Below, piece by piece: positions 18,456 through 27,760 of a stretch of 64,000 nucleotides of DNA. A program made the position numbers and the translations under genes. The notes under the pieces are model-generated. The model worked only from the letters and a program-made list of their open reading frames with translations, did no database searches and was not told the DNA's origin. How positions within the stretch are numbered: position 1 is the stretch's first letter; each line of letters opens with the position of its first letter. The DNA comes from Synechocystis sp. PCC 7338 (GTDB lineage: Bacteria > Cyanobacteriota > Cyanobacteriia > Cyanobacteriales > Microcystaceae): contig NZ_CP054306.1 of NCBI RefSeq assembly GCF_018282115.1, forward strand, positions 3,519,488 through 3,583,487, given 5' to 3'.

Positions 18456-20648
18456 CTAGGCCAGCAAAGCCTTAGCCCGATCGCCTAAAGCTTGGGAAGT
18501 TAAACCGTTATAGGCCATTAATTGCCCAGCACTAGCGGTGGTTTCCCCCCGTTTCCAGGCAAAAATATCCCTGGGGCAAGCACTGCGGAGCATCACCGGT
18601 TCCAACATGGCTCCACTGCCGCCGGTTACCCCAATCAACGCATCCCCACCGAACAGTTCGGCAAATTCAGCATCACTCAAAAAGCCACCATCTGACTCGG
18701 AACAATCTTCCCATTGCACATCATGGGGACGGTATAAGCGCCGGGGATTGATCACAGAAACCACTTTCACCCCATAACCTTTACTTTCCAATTGGCTAAC
18801 TGCTTCCAAGACGGGAATTAAAGTCATATCGCCAATCACAGCAAAGACCACAGTTTTGGAGCCAGTACTGCTGTGGATTAGGACGCCGCCTTTAGCCAAA
18901 CCTTGGCGATTTTCCTCCAGGGTAGTGCGGATGGGCAGGGGAGACTTACTGGCAGTGATGGGAATGCCCTTATTGCTGGTGGTTAAAGCCCAGTCATAAC
19001 AAACCTGAATGCCGTTGGCGTCACAGGGGAAGAGGGGAAAAATATTGCCATTGCGCATCATGGCGGCAAAATAATTCTCAATTTCTGGCCGTTGGTGGGT
19101 CCAACCATTGCGTCCTTGTTCCAAAGCCCCCGCCGTAAAAAGGGTAATGGTGGAAGGGGTAGGACGACGGAGTTCCGCCATGGCCTGGGTCACAGTCTGC
19201 CAGATGGGCAAACCATTGATGGCAAAGGATTCGTAGGAACACCAGAGGGTACGGCCCCCAAATAAGGCTTGGGCGGCGGCCAAACCAGCACAGGCATCTT
19301 CACTCAGGGGTTCATAAACTTGGCCATTGGGGCCCTGGAAATAATCTTGATCCACCGTGGGGTGGACAATTTTGAGCCCGACGTTGATGTTGTTAATGCC
19401 AGAAGCCGCATTACCGTCCGCATTGGTAACGACAAAATTAGCATCCTGTTTGCCCACATGAACTACCAAATCCCCCATGGCCGTGGTGGCCACCTGTTTA
19501 TCTTCCAGGGCAAATTCCCTAAGGGGCAGAGTGCCCAAATCCGCTAGGGGCAGAACCGATTCCGTTACCACTGTCTGGGCCGCCGGGCCACCATGGGAGC
19601 GCTCAAAATTAGTCCGCACCAATTGCCATGCGTCTGGAGATAAAGCCCGTTCTTGCAAAGCGCTAACAATGTAGTCTTTCTCAAGACTATCGCCGGGATA
19701 AAGGTTATGGGATTTTGCTCCCGATTTGTGGACCCCAGCCCCTTTTAATTGCTTCACAATCAGGACAGTCAACGTACCATTGAGGGCGGCCTGGGCGGCT
19801 TGGTCAGTGACTTCCAATACGGCTTGGGTGAAGGCTAAGCGTTGCTTAAAAGAAAACTTGGTGCTGTCAACAAAATCCCCTGGTTGATTGCTGTCGTCGA
19901 AATCTTTGGCGTTAACTAAAATGACATTTTTGAAACCGTTGCCCCGCCAATAATTGACCATGGCTTCGTTGCTCTGGGTGGAAACCATGCTGTGGTGTTC
20001 TTGGCTAAAACCGTTCCAAACTAAAATGGGGAGGAAATTCGTAACTTGGGGATAGGCCGTGTGGAAATGGCCAAAACTGCTCATGATGTAGGGTTCCCCC
20101 AGGCCGCCATCGCCGATGGTGACAGGAAAGAGGGTGCCAGGATGGAGTTTAGCCCCGGCCATGGCGAAATGTTGACCCTGGCCCAGAGGTCCCGCTGGCG
20201 CTAATAAACCAGGAATTTGGCCTGAGAGGTGACCCAAGAGCCCGTGCATTTCCCGGAACCGATCGCCAAGTTCTTGTACTGTATTAATCCCCATGGCTTC
20301 CAGGGAACGATCCAGAAACATGGTGCTGTAAAAACCGGGGGCATGGTGACCTACTTCCGTCACCGTATTTTTGTAGCCCAACATCACTAAGGAGGCGATC
20401 GCCTCGGCAATGCTGGCAAAGCCACCGGGGTGTCCTGATTCCTTGCTAGCCGTAGTTTGTAGGGTCAAATAGCGCAGGGCATCCGCCGCCAATAACGTTT
20501 GATAAACTGCCTGGGGATCACTGGATGAGTTGATGGCTTGTTTCCCACTGGCGATCGCCGTTTCCTGGCCATAACGATCAAAATCCGGCAGGTTTTCACC
20601 GAAAAAGCGAATTCCTTGGCAAAAAGCAGGGGCGGCGGCAACGGTCAT
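18456..20648 (-). CDS. phosphoketolase-like thiamine-diphosphate enzyme
   Basis: A 730-aa ThDP-dependent enzyme. The cofactor region reads VTIGDGGLGEP and, about 30 residues on, LPILVWNGFS, closely following the phosphoketolase pattern GDGE...LPILHLNG, and EPLSEDACAGL...SYESFAI matches the phosphoketolase middle domain. It is shorter than standard phosphoketolases (~790-800 aa), the GDGE glutamate is replaced by Gly, and the N-terminus has a transketolase-like SGHPGG. PCC 6803 has a second, divergent phosphoketolase candidate of this kind (recalled as Sll0529 beside the canonical Slr0453). Phosphoketolases split xylulose-5-P or fructose-6-P to acetyl-P, feeding acetyl-CoA from sugar phosphates. 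The substrate of this divergent branch is inferred, not shown. Confidence 0.72.
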   Translation of the reverse strand: MTVAAAPAFCQGIRFFGENLPDFDRYGQETAIASGKQAINSSSDPQAVYQTLLAADALRYLTLQTTASKESGHPGGFASIAEAIASLVMLGYKNTVTEVGHHAPGFYSTMFLDRSLEAMGINTVQELGDRFREMHGLLGHLSGQIPGLLAPAGPLGQGQHFAMAGAKLHPGTLFPVTIGDGGLGEPYIMSSFGHFHTAYPQVTNFLPILVWNGFSQEHHSMVSTQSNEAMVNYWRGNGFKNVILVNAKDFDDSNQPGDFVDSTKFSFKQRLAFTQAVLEVTDQAAQAALNGTLTVLIVKQLKGAGVHKSGAKSHNLYPGDSLEKDYIVSALQERALSPDAWQLVRTNFERSHGGPAAQTVVTESVLPLADLGTLPLREFALEDKQVATTAMGDLVVHVGKQDANFVVTNADGNAASGINNINVGLKIVHPTVDQDYFQGPNGQVYEPLSEDACAGLAAAQALFGGRTLWCSYESFAINGLPIWQTVTQAMAELRRPTPSTITLFTAGALEQGRNGWTHQRPEIENYFAAMMRNGNIFPLFPCDANGIQVCYDWALTTSNKGIPITASKSPLPIRTTLEENRQGLAKGGVLIHSSTGSKTVVFAVIGDMTLIPVLEAVSQLESKGYGVKVVSVINPRRLYRPHDVQWEDCSESDGGFLSDAEFAELFGGDALIGVTGGSGAMLEPVMLRSACPRDIFAWKRGETTASAGQLMAYNGLTSQALGDRAKALLA

Positions 20649-20900
20649 GGGGAAAGATCCTATTCCAGAGAAGAGTAACGGTTGGGCCTAATTTTACCCC
20701 CTTGGGTAACACCAGATAATCCCCTATTCACTCATTAAAAAAGATTGAGAAAAAGCTATAGATGCTTAATCCCAATCCTTGTTGAGAGTTTTTATTGTCC
20801 CCCTCCATTGACCTACTGAATTACTGGCAACTTTGGGGGGACATTGAATCTTGTTTCCCCCCAATTCGGGGATTCAGAGAGCCTTTAAAATCAAGTCTAG

Positions 20901-22010
20901 CTAGGCGGTGGAAGTTTGCAGGCATTTGATAATGGAAGCCTTTTCCAATAACCCCACCACTTCCCCGGAGGATTGCACCACCAACAGTTCCGACAGCTTT
21001 TGTTGGTCTAATAACTGAGCCACTTCAAATAAAGACTGGTTAGCGTTAACAGTGACCATTTGTTGAGGATATTGCATTAGGGTATCAACGGTGGTGTGGG
21101 GCCAGTCGGAGGTCGGCACTTCCTTAATGTCCTCCGTGGCTATCAGTCCCAGCAGTTGATTATCCGCACCGATGATCAAGAAACGTCGCCAGGGGGTTTT
21201 ACCAATCACATACTCGTTGGCAAATTCCCGAATGTTTAACCCGGCAGGAATGATGGGGCTATTGGGAATGACTGCATCTTCTGCAGTGAAAGCTTCCATT
21301 TGATCTTTAACCTGAGCATTGCGGGCAGAGGAACCAGCATTTTGCAACAGGAACCAACCGATCAGAATCGTCCAGAAGCTACCAATAGGCAGAATATTTA
21401 AAATGCCTAAGCTACCGATGGCGATCGCCAACCAACCAAAACCCTGTCCGACTCGGCTAGCGACGAGGATACCTTTATTCTGATTGCCAGTAATTTGCCA
21501 AACGATGGATTTGAGCACGTTACCACCATCCAAGGGTAAACCGGGGATGAGGTTAAACAATGCTAGGGCAAGGTTAATGGCGGCAAGTAAACCGATAATG
21601 GCCTGAGCCGGGAGGGGAAGGGAAATTTGACTGCCAAATATAGTCAGAGCCAAAAAGAGCACTAAGCTTACCGCAGGCCCGGCGATCGCCACAGCAAAAG
21701 CTTGCCAGGGAGTATTGGATTCCTTTTCTAAACTCGCTAGACCACCAAAAAGAAACAAGGTGATGGATTTGACTTCAATGCCCTGGGCAATGGCGACTAG
21801 ACTATGGCCTAATTCGTGGGCCACTACCGAAGCGAAAAGTAATAGGGCAGTGACTAATCCCAAAATCCAGGGTGTGCCACCGGACAGTTGGGGAAAGCGG
21901 GCTAAGTCTTGGCCATAGCTGAGGGTCACCAATCCCAGAATTAAAAACCAGGATGGATTTACGTAAAAAGGAATGCCAAAGAGACTGCCGACGCGGATAT
22001 TGTTGTTCAT
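20901..22010 (-). CDS. site-2 protease (M50 metalloprotease) with CBS domains
   Basis: A 369-aa intramembrane zinc protease. The active site HELGHS (residues 65-70) lies in a transmembrane helix and the third ligand is the Asp of NLIPGLPLDGG (about 160). Several further hydrophobic helices are visible before residue 230. The C-terminal third holds a pair of CBS domains (about 250-365), which bind adenosine nucleotides in related proteins. Family members cut membrane-bound transcription regulators or sigma-factor anchors. The start ATG at 22010 has a G-rich SD-like stretch upstream. The closest PCC 6803 gene, recalled as sll0528, is stress-induced. The xfp-like gene follows on the same strand 250 bp later. 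Confidence 0.88.
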   Translation of the reverse strand: MNNNIRVGSLFGIPFYVNPSWFLILGLVTLSYGQDLARFPQLSGGTPWILGLVTALLLFASVVAHELGHSLVAIAQGIEVKSITLFLFGGLASLEKESNTPWQAFAVAIAGPAVSLVLFLALTIFGSQISLPLPAQAIIGLLAAINLALALFNLIPGLPLDGGNVLKSIVWQITGNQNKGILVASRVGQGFGWLAIAIGSLGILNILPIGSFWTILIGWFLLQNAGSSARNAQVKDQMEAFTAEDAVIPNSPIIPAGLNIREFANEYVIGKTPWRRFLIIGADNQLLGLIATEDIKEVPTSDWPHTTVDTLMQYPQQMVTVNANQSLFEVAQLLDQQKLSELLVVQSSGEVVGLLEKASIIKCLQTSTA

Positions 22011-22172
22011 TCAATTGCCCCCCTAAACTGAGGCTTAACATGAATTAATTGTAACGAGATGTTAAGAAGTGCCTGAGTGGGAAAACCGTAGCAGTGGGTT
22101 CGGTTAAGCACCGTTTCCCCATTCGCCTTAGGATCAAAGGCAGTCCAGCCCTTTTCCCCCGTCAGTTCGGCC

Positions 22173-22829
22173 ATGTTTTCTCCCAGCGTTTACTCAGAAA
22201 TTATTACCATCCTCCCCCTCAGTGTAAGGTTAGTGGCGGTGACCAAAACCAAGGCGATCAACGACATCGAAGCGGCCTACGAGACGGGTATCCGGGATTT
22301 TGCCGAAAGTCGCATCCAGGAAGCGTTACCAAAAATTGAGGCTTTAGCAAGTTACAAAGACATTAACTGGCATTTTATCGGACGCTTACAGAGAAACAAG
22401 GCCCGCAAAGTGGTGGAAAATTTTGCCTATATCCATTCCATTGATAATTTGGCGATCGCCGCTAGGTTGGATCGCATAGCCGAAGAGTTGGGTAAGCATC
22501 CCCAGGGATTATTGCAAGTCAAGCTACGGCCAGACGAAAATAAATCGGGTTGGACCAAGGAAGCATTAAGTATTGATTTAACTCAATTAGAGCTATTACA
22601 AAACCTAAAAATTTGTGGATTAATGACCATTTTGCCCCTCGGTCTGTCCCCTGGCGATCGCCAACAAACCTTTGGAGAATTAAAAAATTTAGCCGCAGAG
22701 ATTAATCAAACATCTCACCTATCATTAACGGAACTATCCATGGGGATGTCCGAGGATTATCCCCAAGCCATTGCTGCTGGGGCTACCATGATCCGTTTGG
22801 GCACTATTCTCTTTGGCGATCGGGGTTAA
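22173..22829 (+). CDS. YggS/PLPBP-family PLP homeostasis protein
   Basis: A 218-aa PLP-binding protein with an alanine-racemase-like barrel and no second domain. The PLP lysine is in LVAVTKTK near the N-terminus, HFIGRLQRNK is the usual family signature, and the C-terminal end shows LSMGMSEDY and IRLGTILFG, which bind the cofactor phosphate. The family buffers free pyridoxal phosphate and affects amino- and keto-acid levels; it has no clear catalytic activity. The ATG at 22173 is preferred; upstream sequence in another frame is a shadow. It converges with the radical SAM gene; a short palindrome lies between. Confidence 0.93.
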   Translation: MFSPSVYSEIITILPLSVRLVAVTKTKAINDIEAAYETGIRDFAESRIQEALPKIEALASYKDINWHFIGRLQRNKARKVVENFAYIHSIDNLAIAARLDRIAEELGKHPQGLLQVKLRPDENKSGWTKEALSIDLTQLELLQNLKICGLMTILPLGLSPGDRQQTFGELKNLAAEINQTSHLSLTELSMGMSEDYPQAIAAGATMIRLGTILFGDRG

Positions 22830-22887
22830 ATAGTCCATTGCATGGAGGATGGCAAAAATGACAATTGCTAGTTGCTAATGAAAACGA

Positions 22888-22906
22888 AGAAGTTTTCAAA
22901 ACTTCT
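22888..22906. terminator. short perfect palindrome between convergent genes
   Basis: AGAAGTTTTCAAAACTTCT forms a 9-bp stem with a single-base centre between the convergent yggS-like and radical SAM genes. It has no clear U-run on either side, so it is only a possible bidirectional transcription stop. Confidence 0.3.
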
Positions 22907-22995
22907 GGTCTACGGGGTATTTTAACTATAGTGACTTCCTTTGGAATCTAACTTACAACATTTTTTTGCTATCTCTAGACAAATATCATTTCTTA

Positions 22996-25581
22996 TTAGT
23001 TGTTATCAAGTATCAACCTTAAGCGATGAATTTGACCCAATTGCATATTAACTCCACTCACCTGCTCAAACAAATAGGCTAAATTGCGAGGTTGTAACTG
23101 GGTGCCATCATTACGGCAAGTCCCCATGTAATCCACCGTGACCTCTTCTGGCATCACTGTAAGGATTGTTAAATCAAGCAACTGCTCCCGCAAATTAAGA
23201 GTTACCTTTTTGCCCCTTTTGGTGGTTTTTTTCCACAATATTTCCTCTCGAGCGATAATTTCTTCCGTCCAGGCTTGCCATTGGGTTAATGTCACTGGTT
23301 CGTCAGTTATTAGTTGCACTTGGTAACGAGCTTGGTCTAATAATTGCGTCACTGCTGGGGATTTGGGATCCACTTCCACTACTTGATAAAGAGGTAAATC
23401 TTCTGGTAAAACAACGGCTAATCGTTGGCGAAATTCTTCTGGATCAAGCATTTCTGTGAAGTCAAAATCAACTATTTCTCCGCTACTGCTGGAACCTAAC
23501 GGTAAGGCATTGGCAATGGAAATGCGGGGCCCTGGATGAAATCCCCCGGTGAAAGCAATGGGTAAACCAGTACGACGCATGGCGCGGTCAAACAGTCGCA
23601 CTAGGTCGAGATGACTGACCAAAGCCATGGAATTTTGCTTGCCAAACCAGACCCGTAGGCGCTGCACTCGGTCAGTGTTGGGTTTAAAGTCCCCATCAAA
23701 AACTGGAATGGGGGGCACTGGAGCAATAATGTTATGGCCAAAATCCACTCCACAAACACCGCAATGGGAACAACCGTCAAAGGAACAGTCTGGGACAGTG
23801 GCGGCTTCCAACGCCTTGAAAAGATCATTTTTGAGCCAGGTTTTATCAATGCCCGTATCAAGGTGATCCCAGGGTAGGGGGGCATCATAAACGTTTTCAT
23901 CGGGGGTATCGCCATGAAAAATATTCCACTCCCCATCCTCCACCAGACGATATTTCCAGGTTAAATCCGCTTCGTCGATCGCCTGGGCCCAGGCTCCATA
24001 GGCTTTGTCCAAACTTTCCCACCAGGCATCCATGCCCGCTCCCAATTCCCAAGCCCGACGCACCACTTGCCCCAAACGGCGATCGCCCCGGCCAACGAAA
24101 TCTTCCATGGCAGAAATGCGGACATCAGTATAGTTAACTTTCACCCCCCGCATCCCTTTAAAGGCCTGTCGTAATAAATCCTGTTTGCGGCGAAACTCAC
24201 TGGTGGAAACAGAATGCCATTGAAAAGGAGTGTGGGGTTTGGGGGTGAAATTGGAAATAGTCAGATTAAAATTTAAGGCTCGGCGTTGGGGTAAACGACA
24301 TTCCTGACGTAACCATTGCACCGTTTCCACAATGCCTAACACGTCCACATCGGTTTCCCCCGGCAGGCCAATCATGAAATAAAGTTTGACCTTATCCCAA
24401 CCCTGTTCCACCGCCGTTTTAATACCCCGCAGTAATTCTTCGTTGGTCAACCCCTTGTTGATTACATCCCGTAATCTTTGGGTGCCTGCTTCCGGAGCAA
24501 AAGTTAAACTCCCCTGTCTGGTACCGCCAAGAATATTGGCGATGTTTTCATCAAAGCGATCCACCCGTTGGCTGGGTAAAGTGAGGGCAATGTTTTCATT
24601 TTTGAGGCGATTTCTGATTTCCAATCCCACTGCCGGTAAAGCTAAATAATCGGAACAACTCAGGGAAAGCAAAGAAAATTCGTTATAACCCGTTTGGCGA
24701 ATGCCGGTTTCAATGGCATCAATCACCGTTTCCGGTTCCACATCTCTGGCCGGACGGGTCAACATCCCCGGTTGGCAAAAGCGACAGCCCCTAGTACAAC
24801 CCCGACGAATTTCCACCGTCAGGCGATCGTGAACGGTTTCAATCAGCGGCACTAAACCAATGGAATAGGCTGGTATGGGAGTGGCCACCCGGCGCATAAT
24901 TCGTTTCGGTACATCGGGACGATTGGCATGGACAGAACCATCATCGGCCATGTCATAAAAACGGGGCACATAAACCCCTGGCACTTGGGCTAAATCGAGC
25001 AATAAATCTTCCTTGTTTAGTCCCTGCCGTTTGCCTTCTTCCAGCACCAAACCAATTTCTGGCAACAATTCTTCCCCATCCCCCAGGGCAATGAAATCGA
25101 AAAAATCGGCGTAGGGTTCCGGATTGGAAGTGGCGGTTTGCCCTCCCGCAAAAATCAAGGGGTACTCCCCATCTTTTCTTTCCTGCCAGGTGAGGGGAAT
25201 TTGGGCCAATTGCAACATTTCCAAAATATTAGTGGCCCCTAATTCGTAACTCAAACTAAATCCCAAAATGTCAAATTCTGGCAGGTAACGGCGGGATTCT
25301 AGAGCGAATAAAGGGGTATTAGTCTCCCTCAGTTTTGTTGCCAGGTCGGCGGCGGGCAGATAGGTGCGATCACACAATTGCCTGGGTTGAGCATTGATGA
25401 TGTTGTAGAGCAAAATATGCCCCAGGTTGGAAGCCCCCAGTTCATAAACTTCGGGATAGGTCAACACCCAGCGCACCGTGGCACTGTCCCAATCTTTGTG
25501 CGCTGTCCCCAATTCGTTGCCTAGATACCGGGCAGGCTTATGGATCTCGGCATTAATCAAGGTTTGTACAGGCACTGGCAT
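22996..25581 (-). CDS. B12-binding-type radical SAM protein fused to DUF2344
   Basis: A protein of about 861 aa fusing two families: an N-terminal radical SAM enzyme with an upstream region of the B12-binding type (TIGR03960-like) and a C-terminal DUF2344 domain (TIGR03936-like). The 4Fe-4S cluster motif CTRGCRFC is near residue 262. Other signs are SFTFAPEAGTQRLRDVINKGL-type residues split as FAPEAGTQRLRD and KLYFMIGLPGE. A second cysteine set CSFDGCSHCGVC near residue 590 may bind another cluster. The DUF2344 part begins about residue 640 with RLRVWFGK. The substrate is unknown. The first codon could be GTG at 25590 or ATG at 25581. In other bacteria the two halves are separate genes. Confidence 0.85.
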   Translation of the reverse strand: MPVPVQTLINAEIHKPARYLGNELGTAHKDWDSATVRWVLTYPEVYELGASNLGHILLYNIINAQPRQLCDRTYLPAADLATKLRETNTPLFALESRRYLPEFDILGFSLSYELGATNILEMLQLAQIPLTWQERKDGEYPLIFAGGQTATSNPEPYADFFDFIALGDGEELLPEIGLVLEEGKRQGLNKEDLLLDLAQVPGVYVPRFYDMADDGSVHANRPDVPKRIMRRVATPIPAYSIGLVPLIETVHDRLTVEIRRGCTRGCRFCQPGMLTRPARDVEPETVIDAIETGIRQTGYNEFSLLSLSCSDYLALPAVGLEIRNRLKNENIALTLPSQRVDRFDENIANILGGTRQGSLTFAPEAGTQRLRDVINKGLTNEELLRGIKTAVEQGWDKVKLYFMIGLPGETDVDVLGIVETVQWLRQECRLPQRRALNFNLTISNFTPKPHTPFQWHSVSTSEFRRKQDLLRQAFKGMRGVKVNYTDVRISAMEDFVGRGDRRLGQVVRRAWELGAGMDAWWESLDKAYGAWAQAIDEADLTWKYRLVEDGEWNIFHGDTPDENVYDAPLPWDHLDTGIDKTWLKNDLFKALEAATVPDCSFDGCSHCGVCGVDFGHNIIAPVPPIPVFDGDFKPNTDRVQRLRVWFGKQNSMALVSHLDLVRLFDRAMRRTGLPIAFTGGFHPGPRISIANALPLGSSSSGEIVDFDFTEMLDPEEFRQRLAVVLPEDLPLYQVVEVDPKSPAVTQLLDQARYQVQLITDEPVTLTQWQAWTEEIIAREEILWKKTTKRGKKVTLNLREQLLDLTILTVMPEEVTVDYMGTCRNDGTQLQPRNLAYLFEQVSGVNMQLGQIHRLRLILDNN

Positions 25582-25711
25582 GGTTTTCACTTTGGCGTTG
25601 GGCAGTTATCCATTATCGCACGGAGCTTTGGGGGAATAGTCTGCTACCAGTTTTGAGAACCGAATATTATTCCGGGGCGATCGCCGTTGGAAAAACTAAA
25701 ACCGGAGCTAT

Positions 25712-25846
25712 GTGGCTGAATTTATTGTCGTTGTTGCCGTCCACAACTCTGAAGATGCTTTTGATCAATATTGCGTTTTTGAGGTTTATAACGAAGTAAA
25801 TATTGATGACATTTGGACTGTAATTCAAGATCAGCCTTCAACATAG
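25712..25846 (+). CDS. 44-aa open reading frame, doubtful
   Basis: A GTG start at 25712 follows a GGAG motif by 5 bases. The 44-residue frame (VAEFIVVVAVHNSED...) has no match I can name, and it overlaps the 3' end of the antisense MNT pseudogene. It may be a gene relic in this decayed region. Confidence 0.22.
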   Translation: MAEFIVVVAVHNSEDAFDQYCVFEVYNEVNIDDIWTVIQDQPST

Positions 25847-26133
25847 ATTACCATTGCCTCCTGCATTACTTGATCCCGAAAATATCAACTTAATTTAGCC
25901 GGGGTTCTGAGATCAACAGGTCGCCTCCATAACTGAGACAACTCATCCTGCATAGTAACGATTGTGAAGCCAGGGGTTTTTCTAGGCTGAAATTAAACCA
26001 AAATATCTATATCGCTGGATTCGGTGAAATCATCTCGTAAAACCGATCCGAGCAAGGATAGTTTACGAATGTGGTTCTGTTCGCAAAATTGAGTAATCGC
26101 CGCTTCGTGTAAATTCATTGCCAGAGTCTTCAT
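25831..26133 (-). pseudogene. MNT-type nucleotidyltransferase (MntA-like antitoxin), two nonsense codons
   Basis: Starting at ATG 26133, the frame encodes HIRKLSLLGSVLRDDF and SSDIDILV, the GSxxR...SDxDxLV core of minimal nucleotidyltransferases that act as antitoxins of HEPN toxins. It then meets TAA where the family has a Glu codon (LV-E-F), continues in the same frame as PRKTPGFTIVTMQDELSQLW and VDLRTPAKLS, and meets TGA where an Arg is usual, then YFRDQVMQEA to a final TGA at 25831. The uninterrupted length would be about 100 aa, normal for MntA. No HEPN partner gene follows. Both lesions are single-base substitutions. Confidence 0.8.
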
Positions 26134-26145
26134 AGATTAGTACCA

Positions 26146-26301
26146 TTAAAAGTCACAGAGGTAATAACTAGTTTCATCAAATCTTGTTACTTTTACTTGT
26201 TTTACCACCCAATTATGAACAAGAAGTTTAAGTGCTATCGGCTGGTCTAAACCATTCAAAGGCGAACAAATGAGTATTGTTTTTTCATCATACCGCATCA
26301 T
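26146..26301 (-). CDS. 51-aa hypothetical small protein
   Basis: A short frame from ATG 26301 (or the adjacent ATG 26298) to TAA 26146, ending 12 bp before the MNT pseudogene start. The peptide (MMRYDEKTILICSPL ... VHNWVVKQVKVTRFDETSYYL) is mixed polar and hydrophobic with no signal peptide. A GGAG lies upstream. I do not recognise it; it could be an intact small protein or another relic. Confidence 0.35.
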   Translation of the reverse strand: MMRYDEKTILICSPLNGLDQPIALKLLVHNWVVKQVKVTRFDETSYYLCDF

Positions 26302-26307
26302 AATTAA

Positions 26308-26494
26308 TTATTCTCCACACCCTCCATTATTAAGTAGATCCTGAAGAACATTCTTTATACTGTCTCCTACCTTAACATTTGGTAAAGGATTGGCATAACA
26401 AGCAAAGACCTTTTTGGTACTTGTAAATACTCCTAAAATGGTAAAAAGGAAACTCAAAGTAATTAAATCAAGTAATAGGAACTATTCTTTTCAT
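26308..26494 (-). pseudogene. frameshifted small secreted peptide, tentative
   Basis: ATG 26494 starts MKRIVPIT and stops at once, but a +1 frame continues as LDLITLSFLFTILGVFTS and VFACYANPLPNVKVGDSI to a stop at 26308. Together these look like a signal peptide followed by a short mature peptide with cysteines. A single-base indel near 26472 would join them. An alternative is a TTG start inside the second frame. Confidence 0.35.
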
Positions 26495-26674
26495 TTCTGA
26501 AATCAGAATACTTTTTGGGTCTAAATTACTACAGCTCTCAAACCAACTACTGGGACGGCAAGATTGTTAAAGAACTCTGAAGAATTTAGCTAGAGCTTGA
26601 CCCCGGTCTGGAGAATTGCTTTACCCTGTAGGGAATTGTGTTTTTTGTTGTTTTCCGAGAGATAGAGGTTTGCT

Positions 26675-27673
26675 GTGAAAATTCCCGGTAGTGTCATAAC
26701 CCTTCTCATCGGCGTTGTGATCACAGTTGTTAGTTTGTGGTACGGACAGAATAATGGTCTGATGCCCGTTGCCGCCTCCGCTGACGCGGAAGAAGTGGAT
26801 GGCATTTTTAATTACATGATGACCATTGCCACGGGATTATTCCTTTTGGTGGAAGGGGTCTTGGTTTACTGCCTGATCCGCTTTCGCCGTCGCAAGGGCG
26901 ACCAAACCGATGGCCCTCCAATTGAAGGTAATGTGCCCCTGGAAATTCTCTGGACTGCCATTCCTACGGTAATTGTTTTTACCTTGGCAGTGTATAGCTT
27001 TGAGGTGTACAACAACCTGGGCGGTTTGGATCCAACCATTTCTAGGGATAATGCCGGTCAGCAGATGGCCCATAACCACATGGGACATATGGGGAGTATG
27101 GGTAATATGGTGGCTATGTCTGGGGACGGAGATGTTGCCCTGGGTATTGGTTTGGATAGCGAAGAACAAGGAGTCAAACCACTGATGGTGGACGTTAAGG
27201 GCATTCAGTATGCGTGGATTTTCACCTATCCCGAGACTGGAATTATTTCCGGGGAACTGCACGCCCCCATCGATCGCCCGGTGCAATTGAATATGGAAGC
27301 GGGGGATGTGATCCATGCCTTTTGGGTTCCCCAATTGCGATTAAAACAGGATGTGATTCCCGGGCGGGGCAGTACTTTGGTGTTCAATGCCAGTACCCCT
27401 GGGCAGTATCCGGTGATCTGTGCCGAGTTGTGTGGTGCTTACCATGGAGGCATGAAATCGGTTTTCTACGCCCATACCCCCGAAGAGTATGACGACTGGG
27501 TAGCGGCCAATGCTCCGGCTCCGACGGAATCGATGGCCATGACATTGCCCAAAGCGACCACCGCCATGACTCCCGAAGAATATTTGGCCCCCTATGTGAA
27601 GGAAATGGGAGTAGAAACCAAAGCATTGGCCCAGTTGAAGGATCAAGTCTCTCCGGTCAAGGATCTGCTTTGA
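26675..27673 (+). CDS. ctaC: cytochrome c oxidase subunit II
   Basis: Subunit II (332 aa) of an aa3-type cytochrome c oxidase; it takes electrons from cytochrome c or plastocyanin at the CuA site. An N-terminal signal/membrane segment and a second helix (about residues 48-70) precede the cupredoxin domain. The CuA ligands are visible: His in DVIHAFWVP (about 213) and CAELCGAYHGGM (about 248-259). The loop NHMGHMGSMGNMVAM is rich in His and Met and could hold extra copper. The GTG at 26675 follows an AGAGG stretch. It heads ctaC-ctaD-ctaE. Confidence 0.96.
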   Translation: MKIPGSVITLLIGVVITVVSLWYGQNNGLMPVAASADAEEVDGIFNYMMTIATGLFLLVEGVLVYCLIRFRRRKGDQTDGPPIEGNVPLEILWTAIPTVIVFTLAVYSFEVYNNLGGLDPTISRDNAGQQMAHNHMGHMGSMGNMVAMSGDGDVALGIGLDSEEQGVKPLMVDVKGIQYAWIFTYPETGIISGELHAPIDRPVQLNMEAGDVIHAFWVPQLRLKQDVIPGRGSTLVFNASTPGQYPVICAELCGAYHGGMKSVFYAHTPEEYDDWVAANAPAPTESMAMTLPKATTAMTPEEYLAPYVKEMGVETKALAQLKDQVSPVKDLL

Positions 27674-27760
27674 TTTGGCTGGAATACTAACCTTTGGTAT
27701 GACTGGTCAGTTTTGCCCTAATACTCTGTAAATTTTGACAAATCTAGTAGAAAACTTTTT

